From contig NW_019775280.1 of the NCBI RefSeq assembly GCF_001039355.2, positions 24,417-88,416 on the forward strand: DNA of 64,000 nt, in the 5' to 3' direction. This DNA is from Lingula anatina. Its lineage: Eukaryota > Brachiopoda > Lingulata > Lingulida > Lingulidae. Positions 12,370-24,872 of the stretch are shown here, one piece after another. The number at the start of each line of letters is the position of its first letter. Position 1 is the first letter of the stretch. Both the position numbers and the translations under genes were made by a program. A model generated the notes under the pieces. The model ran no database searches and was not told the DNA's origin. It saw only the letters and a program-made list of their open reading frames with translations.

Positions 12370-14960
12370 GAAGGAAGTAAAAGACCTATTTCCATTTATT
12401 CTAAGACATGACTGCATTGAATGCATAAAATGTTCTTAATCAGAATTTTATTGAAATAACAAAAATTTTGAAAAAGTTAAAACTGTATGGTAAAGGATAA
12501 AATTGAAAAAAGACATTCCTTTATATTATACGACATAGAGACAAGCGTAGCACTATTTTTTAATTTGGCATAAGCACCAACAACTTGCATCGGGACAGGT
12601 AAGCGAATATTACTCTGAATAGAACGCTTGCTGAACTTAGGAAAGTGCAATTCTTACATAGTTAAAGGTATCATATCCAAGATGTTCCCGACAAATCGAA
12701 TTTTTCTCGGAAAAAAATATTGTCACCTTCTTACGCACGTATCATTGCTTTACCCACCCCTATGTTTGGATACAGTTGTTCGATAAATGGCCAGTGTCTT
12801 CCGGTAAATTTTCGGAAGGAAATATCAACAGCAGGTGTTTTTATTTGAGGGGTTTTATCGGTTTTAATGTCTAAATTAGAAAATACTAGTCGCTTTGCAG
12901 ACTATGTTCTGGAAAATACAGATAATGTGGCACAGGACCACATTTAAGTATGAATAGGCATACAAAACTGACTCATAAATAAAAAAAAAATCGCTATTCA
13001 TCAAATAATTCTATAGAGGTGAAGCCGTCAGGGAACGATGGTGCACGCTTCACTTCGAAACCAATTACCGTTAATAGTAATTATATAAGTGGATGGATTT
13101 CCCAACGGGACACAAAACTGAGCCTCTCCAGTTGGTTTTATACAGTATTCTAGCTTGGGTGACGTGGGCAAAATTAAAAAAAATTAACTTGAAACTCCAG
13201 CCTACTTTCTCACCCGAGATATTGCAGTCAGATATGGTCGAGTTCCATAACTAAAAGACTTCTTTAGAATTTTTTTTTCATGAAAAATTACCAGAGGCAC
13301 AACAGCCTTTGTTAATTTATAAGTGAATTACTCTTTTCAGATTTTACCAATGAAATATATTTCAGGGTTAATGGTTTCGATAAATTCTGAGATAAGGTGC
13401 TGGTCTTCTACGCTGGAAATCGCGATTATGATTCTCTTCCCTTGGCTTTGACCACACATATTTTAATCGTGTGGCGTGTTTGTTGCTAATAGGGAATCTC
13501 TCTGCGTAATACATGTATAACAGGACATACTGTCTGGCAGCAGACCGTTATCTAAGAGGGGGGTCAGAGCCTCAAAAAAGAATATGTGTAGCCAGTTCAA
13601 AAGAGGCACCACATAATGTACCGTGCTTCTTTAATAGCCAGAATAGCCCTCTACCAGGTCTCCAGTCTTCGTTCCATTTAGTTTAACTACATAAGTTTGG
13701 CATAAGTCCAGGTGAATCTTTGGATAATCGTTCGTATTGTTTCTAGAGCCAGGTTAATAAAATAAACTATCAGAGGAGCAAAAACCACTGGCAAATGATG
13801 AAAAGAGTCCCTGAACAAAGCCTGGGGATACTTTTGTATAGGGCTAATAAAGCGTCAAAAGATGTCTCGTCATTTGCATCACTAGTTGCCAGTGTTACCA
13901 CTTGCATAATAAAACTCATTCTCCAGGTGCGAGGTGCGCTTCCTTTAAGGCGGGGATGATAATTGATGGAGTTGCAAAAAAGAACAAAGGCAGAAACAAA
14001 GGCAGAGCAAATCATCACATGTGGCAATTATAGAAAAAATCATAAGCTACGAAGTCCCCAGATATTTAGAGTGCCAAAACTGAGAACAGTGAGATCCTCA
14101 AGGACTTTTATTCCCTGACCATTGTCAACTTTTATGTAATTTTATGATTTTACCAAATACATCCAAAAAATTAATTCTAATACCGTTTTATTTTACAAAA
14201 TATTTTAGTTTCTAATGTTTTTTTTAAGAATGACTTTTTTTAGTATCATAAATGTACCATCCAACGTTTAGTTGCAAATAAATGTCATTATTGTATTATT
14301 ATCATTGCTGACAAATAGCAGATAGCGCCTTGAGAGTTTTTATTAAGATGGTCCTTTGAAAGCTCTCTTCTCTCGACATAATCTAAAAGTTTATGTCAAC
14401 TCCCAGTAAACAACACCACACCAGAATGCTGTAACGTGCCTACGCTTCAAATAAAGATTATCGCGAACTAGAAAAAGAACAGATTTGATTGGAATGGGTT
14501 TATTGACTGGCTCCTGTACAGAATGTCATCTAATCTCTCTTTCTCTCTGAGAGATCGTCGCAGGCACTGGTACGTCCTATCTTGGATCTTACATGTACAA
14601 GTACGTATACATCTAAAATCCCGAGTGCGAGTAAGCCAATTTAAAACTCACTGGAAGCCCTCCACGCGATAATACTTTTTTACGATTATTGCTGTAAATA
14701 ATTTATGAAGCTTATTACTTTTCTCCATTGCAGAATTGGCCATATAGTGGCAACCAGCAGCCCCTACACCTGGTGCGATAACAGATGGGAAGCAAATGAT
14801 ATAGGCAGAACAAACATCCGGAAATGAATGGGATTGCAATGGAAGATTGGACTGTAATGCAAGGTTTCCCAACAAATATTGAAAACCGCCCGTAAAATGT
14901 TTTTCCTATGATAGGGCTTGAAATGTACTTATTAGTTATTTAGTTAAACGTGTCGTACCA
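10700..14960. other. intergenic or long 5' intron, no gene seen
   Basis: No supportable coding exon. It contains a (TA)n tract at about 12331-12365. A short acceptor/donor pair at about 11848-11886 could define a 39-base exon but has no support beyond the splice dinucleotides. Confidence 0.4.
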
Positions 14961-14972
14961 ACTTCAGGAAGT

Positions 14973-17900
14973 ATGCTAAAGCCTTTCATCCTTGCGGTTA
15001 TAATTCTGACCCACCACGTGCTGTTTAAACATACTGTGTTAGGTGAGGCAAACCAATACGCAATAATCAATGGTACCATTCTGCTTGGTGGAATATTCCC
15101 CATTCACCACGCTGCCAGCAACCAGGGTTCTACACAACAAAAATGCGGTCGAATAAGGGAAGGTGCCGGAATACAGCCTTTGGAAGCCTTGATGTACACA
15201 GTACACAGTACATAACTCATTCCTCCCTGGGTTCCGTTTGGGGGCCGTCTCCCTGGACAGGTGCGGCAATACCGCTTACGTACTGGAACAGCTCGCGGAC
15301 TTTGTCCAAAGCTTGGTGTCTCGAATAAGCGGACCAGACGACGACGGACTGTCGTACACGTGCCAAGACGGGACCAAACCCGAGCTTGTGCCGGGCCCAG
15401 TGGACTTCCACAAGATGGTCGGGGTGGTAGGAGGGTCATCAAGTACAGTGTCTATATATGTGGCTAATTTGCTGCAGTTATTCAAAGTGCCACAGGTATT
15501 GAGCAACGGAATTCGCCTTCCCTTTCTTCTTTGTCTGCTTAAAGCTCTTCCTGTTTTCCTCTTTTCACATCGTGTGTGAATATGAAATTGATATTCAGCT
15601 TTAGAGGCTTAAAGCTTGGCGAATTTCTATAAGATAATGTGAAATTCCTTTTACATTTTTGGTCATTCGATTATTGAATCCTTTACAGATCAGCTACGCT
15701 TCCAGCAGCCCCGACCTTAGCGACAAGAAGAGATTCCCATATTTCCAGCGAACTGTGCCATCTGACGCCAACCAGGCGCGAGCGATTGTGGAGCTTCTGA
15801 CGTACGTGTACTTAAAATAGAAAAAGAAACCATCTACTATTTCAATTGCCGTTTCCATGAAGCACAGAGTGTTAAAACATACTGAAAACGACTCTTTTCC
15901 GTGGTCTTTTATTTTATTTTATTTTATTTTATTTTATTTTATTTTATTTTATTTTTCGTTTGCAGACATAATAAATGGACGTTCATATCAGCGCTCTACT
16001 TAGACAACCACTACGGACGGGGGGGATTCAGTGAGCTTGAGAAGAGAGCAGAGGATGCCGGGATATGCTTTGCCCTGCGTCGTGTGGTGGAGGACGCAAA
16101 TTTGGGGATTGACTATTACAAAATGTTGGTCGAGGAGTTGCTTGAAAAACAGGATGCGAGAGGCAAGTATTTATACAGGCCTTTGTGGATAAGAGTAATT
16201 AATAAATTTGTGACAGGTGAAGGAATGGGTACAAGAATGGCACAGTGCACCCCTACCGGGGCCGCAGAATATAATTACGTACACTTTTCTCCAGTAGAAA
16301 TGTGTGTTATAGATAAGCCAGATAAATATCTGTGATTATCTAGTGAAAAATTAGCCTGTGACCATGGCAGGGTGAAAGTATAATGGATCAGCTACAGGAG
16401 CACCAGACGCAAGAAGCTAGTTTAAAAGCAAGGGCCCTTCTGTGAATACCGAGATATATAATATATGCATTATATCTCATTACGTAACAATTACATAATA
16501 AAATAAGGATATGAAATGAAAAGCAGTTGAAATAAGCTTTCTATTGGTATGTAACATGTTGGTATATCTTGGTCGGTTTAGAAGATAGCTACCCCTGTTA
16601 TCTACATCCTTAATATACAACATTGGTCAAAAAGGTTGTCCCACCCCCAGTTTCACGTGCTTTTATTTATAAATGATCACATCATATCATTACTAACATG
16701 ATTATTGGTACAGAAAATACAAACTAGCAGTTAAGATATCTATGGAACGCCATTCACGCAAAAAATGCAGACGTTAATTCAACAATCTATCGGCACTATT
16801 TAACAGTCAAAACCTACTTTAACTATCTAAACTTAATTCTACTAAATTAGTTTTGGTCATTTTAATCATTCGTCAAAATCTAACAATCAATAAACGATTC
16901 AAAAGTCGGTTACCGCAACTCAACAATCAGTTACAGCAACTCGACAATCAGTTACCGCAAACGGTCATTCGCGGACTTAACACTAGATGGCGCGCGCGCA
17001 CCGTCAGCGATCTGAAACGTCCTTGACCTTTTCCATGTTTTCCATGATGATTGTGTCATTTCAATTTAATGGACATTTCTTTACCCTCTGTGAAAATCAC
17101 AGTGAAACGTCGGATTTGAGGGGGTACGTGTTATAAATTTGAATAAATGGTATAAAATATGGATATTTTCAGCACTATTTTGTATTTTCTTAAACATTAA
17201 TAATGTCAGATATGTTATCTGGAATAAAAATCACTGTTTAAGACAATTAACACCTGTGAGATGATCGTTTGTAAATAAAAGTACATGGAATTAGGGGTGG
17301 GACAACCTTTTTGACCAATGTTGTATAATAATACGGTTTAATAGAAGGCGAATACCGCAGAATAAGAACAACAAGTCTCTTTACAACTTCCTGCTTAGAA
17401 GTACCCGGTATAATGGCAGGTCCGTAGCCAGCAATTTCAAAAGGGAGGGGGGAGCTTTTTTCTGAAAAAGTGGACCCTTTTACCATGTATCTAGATAAAA
17501 TTTTACCTGAAGGGAACATTCTTTGGAACAAATGCTCATTGTTACGTGCTTAATTAATAAGTCTAGCTGTTGTTATTAATTCTAATGGCATTAATTCTAA
17601 TGGCATTCGACTTCATGTCATCGTTCCAGTGGTAGTTCTCTACCTGTACACTGCACAGGTCAGACCTCTTTTCGAGGCCGTGGACGCCATGATGAGTAAG
17701 AAACGCGAAAGTCTCACCAAACTGATCTGGATAGGCACCGATGCCTGGAGCGCCAGCCAGAGTGTGGTAGAGGGACTGGAACACGTGGCGGAGAATGCAA
17801 TCGCCACACAACCGATGGCGGCTATATTACCTGGATTTGATGACTACTTTACCAAGTACGGCTTCTCTCTTTCTCGGAGTCTTGATAGTGCCCAGAAAAA

Positions 17901-20900
17901 AATTAACGCTAAATAACAAAAAGTATCTTGTTTCAAATCCAAATAAACGAAGTGTCTCCATTCAAATCGTGTTTTGATGAAAGAAGATTCCAAGGTCCCT
18001 TATCTTATATACGCTCAGTAAATGTTATGAAAGTCCTTTTCACAAAAACTTCGTCGTGTGAATTGTGATTGCATTTTTTAAATTTAATTTAGTTTGAACC
18101 CTGGAAACAACAAGAGAAACCCGTGGTTTTCTGAATTCTGGGCCGATCATTTTAATTGCAATTATGGTGGCTACCCCATCGATGATGTACTGAATGAAAC
18201 GAGACAAGAATGCACAGGGAGTGAAAAGATAGACCTATCATCAGGTATAGCAGCAATGGCGACCCAACCCCCCCCCTTCTCCACTCCCCTCTCCCCCAAA
18301 TGATACATTAATAATTTTAGTAATTTTCCATTTCTCTTGCCTTACATACGTATTACAGTAAATTGTTGACGTTTACATGTCCTATTTCATATTTTCCAAG
18401 TGTAGCCACGCAAAATGTTCCTCTCATCCACCCCCCACCCCCCACCCCCTTAGCCAAGTCCTGGATCATGAAGATCACGTCTTTTAGTGTCTATCTTCTT
18501 TAATTATACATTCTGTCGCCAGATTAAATTTCATTCTTATCTGAAATTTCATTTTTAAGTTCTTTTCACCCAGGCTACACGCAGCAGTTGGACTTACACT
18601 TTGTACACGACGCCGTGTACGCGTTCGCCCACGCACTGAAGAATATGCACAGCGCGTATTGCGGCCCAAACTTCAAGGGTTTATGTCATGCAATGACACC
18701 GGAGAACCTGAACAGGACAGCTCTGCTGCACTTTATCAAGACAGTGAATTTTACTAGTAATTATTTCAATCATTTTGAGCCTTAGACCCCATTCCCATAG
18801 ATTTTAGATTGATCTATCCCTGTGGGGAGTCTCGCTAGATTACTGTCAGCTTAGCCGGCTTAAACGTCTGTCCCGCCTACTAAAAGCTGTAAGGGGGTAA
18901 TTAACTATGATGTGCGCTCGGCTGACTGCAATTTAGCGTGAACCCCCAGGGAGTTAGGTCGATCTAAATCTCTGGGAATGCACCCTTAAATTAATCATCA
19001 AATAATTGATTTTTCAAAACAAGTAGCTCAGCACGTTCTCCAATCGCAAGTGGTATGGTGTACAAATAGTCGAAACTTTCCCGGTATCCTTTAATAGCGA
19101 GCTGATATTTTAAGAACATATTTATGTTAGTGTAACAATCATAAATGAAAAATAAATGACAGTCTCTCTGATGTGAAATGATTAAAAAAAATTTCATAAT
19201 ATTTCAGAAGAAGCGACAGGTCAGGAGTTTACCTTTGTCAATGGTATAGACGGTCAACCTCAGTACACTTATATGCACTTTAAGAAGTTCAACAGTTCGG
19301 AATATCGCTGGAGTATTGTGGGGAACTATTCAGGTAATCACTGAAATACTTTGTATTTATAATGAAGTAGATCTGCATGTCCCCTCCCCGCCACACACAA
19401 GTCTAAAAGATCAGCTTTCTAAGAAAAAAGAGTGGGGAGGAAAGGCAAGCGGTCTTTTAGATTCTTTGTGAAACACTTTATAGACAACTAATTCTTATAA
19501 ACCCTTTAAGCCTAGTAATGTCTTTAAAATGTGTATTATTAAAGGGGTGAGGGCGGTATACTTGCTGTCAGATTTGCTAATGACATTTTCACCTGCTGCC
19601 ATGTTGATGCCCCGAACATGAAAATCCGTTTGTCGATAATCGTGCCGGTTATTTAAATATGAAGTCCTTCTTATCAGATAAGTTGGGATTTTCAATATCC
19701 AAAAGCAGTAAATATCCATTTTTCGTCATTGAAATCCTCTTTGTTCGCTGTTAGGTGGCAAAGGAAGCCCAATTATGGAACTGAGCCCGGCCTTCCTGCA
19801 GGACCTGAAACTGTATCCTGGCTCCAGCTGCAGAGAAGAATGCTTGCTGGGACAGAAGAAGGTTTGGTTTTAAATATATAACAGCGCATTCAGAACAGCG
19901 GACTAACAGATCCGCGGATCAAATATGGCGACCCACTAGAAAGCTTGTCGCTCAATTTCCGATTAGGCACTTAGTAGATTCCCCGCAGGGATTACGCAAC
20001 AAGCATTCAATGGTCGGCCATATTTGATCCGTGGATCCGTTAGTTCGCTGTTCTGAATGCGCTGTAAAAGCTTTATACAGGATCGTATGCTGTGCGTGGG
20101 GTGGGGGGGGGGTCTTAATGAAATGTAAGCCTTTTCCCAGGCTAACAAAAGTCCATTGTTTTTCCTTCAGCAAGTGTCTAAATGAGCACATCAGAAGAAG
20201 CAAATAACCTGCTTGCACGTCTTGTAAGCTTTTAACAGTTGTCCTAAGAGTTTTTTTTTCTCAACCTACGCCTCTGTTATACATGTACATGCAAATACCA
20301 TGAACGTATATACAGAGTAAACATGTATAACAGACCAACAGATATAAGACTCCCTTGGTATTCTGAATTCCGAGCCTTTCGTTTTAAATAATTGCAATAA
20401 CGATGGCGATCTCGATGCAGATTAACAGAAGGAATTGAGAAAAGAATGCACAGGGATTGAAATACATGTATTATGTGTACATGTGTATTTGTATACATGT
20501 GCACGTTTGTGTAGTGTGTGTATACGTTTAGTGGTGGAGTGGGGACAGTGGCGGATTTAGAGGGGGGGGGGGCAGGGGGTCCTGACCCTTCCCCCTTCGG
20601 TTACTGAAAAAAAATCACACTGATATTCCCCTCTTGGAATTAGAATTTTGACTAGCTGATTTATAGTTCTTAACCGTTCCAAATGGCACTGTTTGCCCTC
20701 CAAAACACTTCAAGGGGACGAGGGTCGGCTTCGCATCCGAAGCCTGTCAATCCTGAAAAATCGGACTTCCCCCTCCCCCTTCAAATAATCCTGGATCCAC
20801 CCCTGAGTGGGGGAGTTAACGCCTTAATATAAGCAAAAAAATCGGTAGTAAACCACCGACACAACTTACATACAAACCAATTTAACTTCTATACAACTTA

Positions 20901-22173
20901 TTTCAAGTCTTAAAGAGTGAGTTATTGATGGAAGGTAGGCCTGCTCCCATGAAAATCGATTTACGATTGCGTTTGCGATATAAGAATTCTTTTGTGTTCG
21001 GTATGGCATATTCAAGTCATATACATAGCTGGTGGATCCAAAACCCGTTTTAGAGTTAAAAACGCCTTTAACCGAAGGATTTTTTTTACGAACTGCGTTG
21101 CGGTAAAGATGATATTCATTTCGCTCCAGGACCACGTGCAAGACAACTCCTGTTGCTGGGTGTGTACCAACTGCACGGAAAACCAGTTTCTCCCCCATCC
21201 AGAAGAATGTGAGACCTGCGACCTTGGCACGTGGCCCAACAGAGAGTACAACGCGTGCGAGCCACTTCCGCTTACGCATATGAGTCACTTGAGCGCGTGG
21301 GCTATTGGACCATGCGTGTTTGCTGTGGTCGGCATGGTCCTGTGTATTGTGATTGGCATTGTGTTCTACGTGTACCGTGACACGCCCGTCATCATGGCGT
21401 CGGGCAGAGAGCTCAGCTACGTTCTTTTAGCAGGAATATTTCTGTCGTATTCGTCTCCCTTGATCTTTGTTGCCAAGCCCAGTCCCATCACGTGCGCCCT
21501 CACGCGCATCCTTCTAGGCGTCTGCTACACTGTCTGCTATGCCGCCATCTTAACCAAAACCAACCGAATTGCTCGTATCTTCTTCCACGACGCAAGCTCA
21601 ACAACCAAGACCAAGTTTACTGATCAGAAGTCGTGTTTGATGATCGTCTTCTTTTTCACATTGGTGGAGCTGATTATTTTGGCGGTGTGGATGATATTAG
21701 TTCCGCCCGAAGCAGACCACATCTACCCTACCAAGAGAGAGAACATCCTTATATGTGCTGGTGGTGACGGCTTCGATTACCTCCTAGCTCTAGCCTACCC
21801 TTTCCTGCTCATTATCCTCTGCACCGTGTATGCCGTTAAGACAAGAAAAACCCCAGACGGGTTCAACGAGGCCCGCTACATCGCCTTTACCAACTACACC
21901 ACGTGTGTCCTATGGCTGGCATTCGTCACCATGTACATAGCCACGCCCACTCACGACATCCGGGTCTTCACCATGTGCATGGCGGTAGCACTGAGCGGGA
22001 CGGTTCAACTGGTCTGTCTCTTTATGCCCAAGGTGTATACAGTGCTGTTACACCCGGAGAAGAATACCAGGCAAGCTGTAATGACAAAGAAAAAATCCAC
22101 TATCATCACAAGTACCGGTACTTCAGGAGGGAAAGGCAGCTTTAGTCAGAAAACCCATGAAAAGAGTGTGTGA
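14973..22173 (+). CDS. metabotropic glutamate receptor-like class C GPCR (mXR type)
   Basis: A secretory-pathway receptor with signal peptide (residues 1-24), Venus-flytrap domain, Cys-rich domain and seven-helix domain. Exons are 14973-15495, 15689-15801, 15966-16162, 17630-17855, 18093-18244, 18574-18756, 19208-19333, 19755-19861 and 21130-22173. All phases agree except one base in exon 1 near 15200, where a TACACAG unit occurs twice; one unit fewer would restore about 887 codons. Ligand residues shared by the family and kept here: the SSS loop (GGSSSTVSI), YASSSPDLSD, the Tyr of HYGRGGF and the Asp of IGTDAW. The two positions that hold the glutamate side-chain carboxylate are changed: Arg to Pro (codon 15177) in GIQPLEAL and Lys to Thr (codon 18696) in CHAMTPE. 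That pattern is known from the insect mXR (mangetout) receptor. The Cys-rich domain and a class C PKVY motif after helix 7 are clear. Intron 3 uses a GC donor. Confidence 0.88.
15906..15956. repeat. (TTTTA)n microsatellite
   Basis: About ten pentamer units immediately before the exon 3 acceptor, forming an extended T-rich tract. Confidence 0.9.
16616..17325. mobile_element. Tc1/mariner-type MITE, 710 bp
   Basis: It starts TACAACATTGGTCAAAAAGG and ends with the exact complement. Terminal inverted repeats of about 60 bp diverge only gradually inward. The flanking dinucleotide is TA on both sides (16614-16615, 17326-17327), the hallmark of Tc1/mariner insertion. There is no transposase. The core holds degenerate short repeats of the CAACAATCAGTTACCG type and a CTCF-like motif. 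Confidence 0.85.
16980..16993 (+). promoter_or_regulatory. CTCF-like core motif inside the MITE
   Basis: ACACTAGATGGCGC matches 13 of 14 positions of the CTCF core consensus (CCASYAGRKGGCRS), followed by CGCGCGCA. Motif match only; binding is unproven. Confidence 0.4.
19881..20065. mobile_element. 185-bp foldback MITE in receptor intron 8
   Basis: The left arm ACAGCGCATTCAGAACAGCG, running on to GGATCAAATATGGC, and the complementary right arm pair over about 48 bp, around a short core. It begins 20 bp after exon 8. The target duplication is unclear. Confidence 0.75.
20546..20805. mobile_element. hAT-type MITE, 260 bp
   Basis: The ends CAGTGGCGGATTTAG and (reverse strand) CAGGGGTGGATCCAG are imperfect inverted repeats. 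Flanks AGTGGGGA (20538-20545) and AGTGGGGG (20806-20813) form a 7-of-8 target duplication of the hAT length. Poly-G and poly-C arms sit just inside the termini. Related copies occur at 35871-36150, 50286-50545 and elsewhere. Confidence 0.8.
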
Positions 22174-22568
22174 TATTTATCAACTAATTTCTCTCTTATT
22201 CACTCATTTCTATCATGATGATAAAGATAATTGATCTGAGGGGTTATCCATTTATTGATGCTGTCAAATTAGCAAATACCAGGTGAAACATAGGAATAGT
22301 AGGTTGATGACATATTGTCTCAATATATGTCTTTCTCTGTGCTTTATACCCAGACTAGCATATGACCGTCCACCACATTCTGTGCTCATTTTCATGGAAT
22401 ATTTTAGTAACAGTGGCTTGACAGACTACTAAATAATGTTTTTATTTCAGTATCTTTATCCACACTCACATTGCAAGTGATCTGAAGAAACCTTTGCAGC
22501 AAATGCAAAGCAGAATTTTGATGTGTAAGGCGCAATTTAAAAGTTTTGCTTTCATGACTCAGTTTCAG

Positions 22569-23170
22569 ATAGCGTCCGCCTTGCAATCCCAGCGACAGAC
22601 AACTGCAGCTCTGGAATCATGTCCGTGGATTCTGCCCTCAACTTATCCCAAACCATAGATGCCAAAGGGCACCGCAGCACACCGCGCTGTGTATCTATCC
22701 AAGAGATACAAACCACGGTTGAAACACACGCTGTCACAAACCAGCCACACGGCGCACTTCTTACAGAGAAACACGGCACTGATTTTTCGGACACTGCACG
22801 TGAACAGAAAGAACAAGAGCTGAAGAGAACATCTGGTATCTTTGGTGGAGGGCAGCATTGGCGGTATCATCCAAGGATACCTGGAGCCAAGGACACATTT
22901 TCTAACCCGCCGCTTTATACATCGCGGTCAAAACCCAGTTCACTGTATGTGATCCCACTTGGTGACGACACAGTAAGATCTCACGTCACAAGCACATCAC
23001 GCACAGATTCACGTAGTATGCACGTTAACAGAACAGAGGAAGATCTTTCAAGGTTGAGGTCACTGCGACAAATACATTCCGCGCCAAACTCTAGACCAGG
23101 GTCGCCCTATGACACCATGCTATGGCAAATCGAAAAGCTAAGTGGCTCGCACTACCAGTTAAACCTTTAA
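22569..23170 (+). CDS. candidate alternative C-terminal tail exon of the receptor
   Basis: An open frame of about 200 codons follows an acceptor (TTTCAG at 22563-22568) and ends at TAA. It is Ser/Thr/Arg-rich, hydrophilic and lacks membrane segments, like receptor cytoplasmic tails. A phase-compatible donor exists inside the last receptor exon (ACC G|GTACTT, exon end 22117), which would join ITST to a new Asp and SVRLAIPATDN. Without that splice the receptor ends at 22173. An AATAAA at 23396-23401 follows. It could instead be a chance open frame in the 3' UTR. Confidence 0.5.
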
Positions 23171-23395
23171 ATTGAAGGAGGCGTAAAAACCTTCCAATAA
23201 TGAAGATAACTTTTTCCATGTTTTCTCCGGAAATATCGACAAAAAGAAAGGGAAGTCTTAAGTCACTCTTTTGCTTACGAAACAGTTACAAACATATCAT
23301 AAGCTCGAATGAAATTGGACTTTGAGAATGCTAATACAGAAGGTTTTCAAAGAAACACAGATTTTGAAGTTTTAAATTCATAATATACAATTTTA

Positions 23396-23401
23396 AATAA
23401 A
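23396..23401 (+). terminator. poly(A) signal AATAAA
   Basis: It lies 226 bp after the tail exon stop, the first clear hexamer downstream of the receptor gene. Confidence 0.45.
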
Positions 23402-24825
23402 GATTTAAATTTGCGAGAAAGACGCTGGTACGTGTAGACTGAGCTTTTACATATGAAGTACACCTAACAAAACAATGTAAATATTTTATTGTATTGTAAA
23501 GCTGTTAGTGCTCATTGATGTTGTATTATAACGTCCACCATGCTGTCAACAACTACGTATTTGTGAACGATGAAGACCGTTTTTCTATGTAAAAATATGA
23601 GCGGTGCGGTGAAAAACCCAAGGTAATTTGTACCTCGTTGTTGGTCTTTTTAGATGGTTTTACATGTATACATGTACCACTGTGCTCGCTTAAATTTCAT
23701 TATAGATTCAACAGAAATCACGACCTTAAGGAGTGTGTGGTGTGCAATCAAGGTACATATCAAATTTATTTGAAATTAATCATTTTCTTAAATCAAACAA
23801 AAGTCAAACATTTGAAATGAATCACACTTTTGACATGCTGTAAATATTTTATCTAACATAGTTTAATGTTTTAATAATGTCAATAACTATTGCATTGCTG
23901 TTGTCTGTGTGTTTAAGTGGGCGCGTGTGTATGTTAAAAAGCAAAACATTATTTAACAAAACTTGCCCCTACATATTTGACGAGATATATGTTACGGCGT
24001 AATCGACATATTTTCTTTTTCTTGTCTGTGACACCGGGAAATGCACAAGGCAATCATCTGAAAAACACGCCTGGAGCAGCTTTTGAAGGCATTCAATACA
24101 AATCTGTACCGTACCACCCGTTCTACTGATGTAGATGCTGTCTGAACTTTAGGCTTTAGTCTGTATCAACTAAAAGGAAACGTAAGAGACTTCTGATAGA
24201 CTGGGGAATGGAAAATATGACTTTTTTACAGAACACGAAAATTTTTATAAATCTCTTTCTAAAGTCTCTGCAATCCCCACCCCCCACCCCCGTCTACTAG
24301 CCTACTACCCTGCGTATACGTGTGCGTGTCTACTTATATGTGGTTATTTGTGTAATGTGTTATCTTCATGTGAATAAAGCAAATCTTCAAATGAAATATG
24401 GATAATTTAAAATTTTATTATCATTTTTGCGTTGACGTTGAGACTTGCCAAATGTAACTTATGAACAACGTGGTCTTGTAGAGACATCAGCGTTTGTCCG
24501 TTGAAAATCTGATGAGTGCCAAAAAAGTCTTCTTTTATTTGCGCAATAATACTTGTAATCGTGACGGCAGCATCAGCGTGGGAATGGAACCATCTGCTTA
24601 TCTTTTGACAGAGAGACAGCGGTATGAAGCATTAACTCTTAAATCTGACAACACTGATATCCAGTCGAATGCAATTATTGTTGCCATTTCCACAATTCCA
24701 CGTTTTGTGTGTTACCGAAGTTGAAAAAATTAACAAAGAAGGGAGAAACGTTCTTTGTTGATTATCGCCCTCTAAAATATTTAACACAACCCTATTCAGT
24801 GTGCTTTGTTTGATTTAGTTGATGT

Positions 24826-24872
<47 letters not shown>

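Larger units (their letters stand above)
16163..17629 (+). other. GC-AG intron of the receptor gene
   Basis: The exon ends AGAG followed by GCAAGT, and the intron closes with TTCCAG. Only this donor gives the expected protein (KQDAR then VVVLYLY) in phase. GCAAGT is the usual form of the rare GC donor class. The intron carries a complete 710-bp MITE. Confidence 0.8.

Noticed and set aside
23638-23754. Possible exon ending CVVCNQ before GTACAT
   Set aside because: No acceptor with matching phase or family similarity; too short to support.
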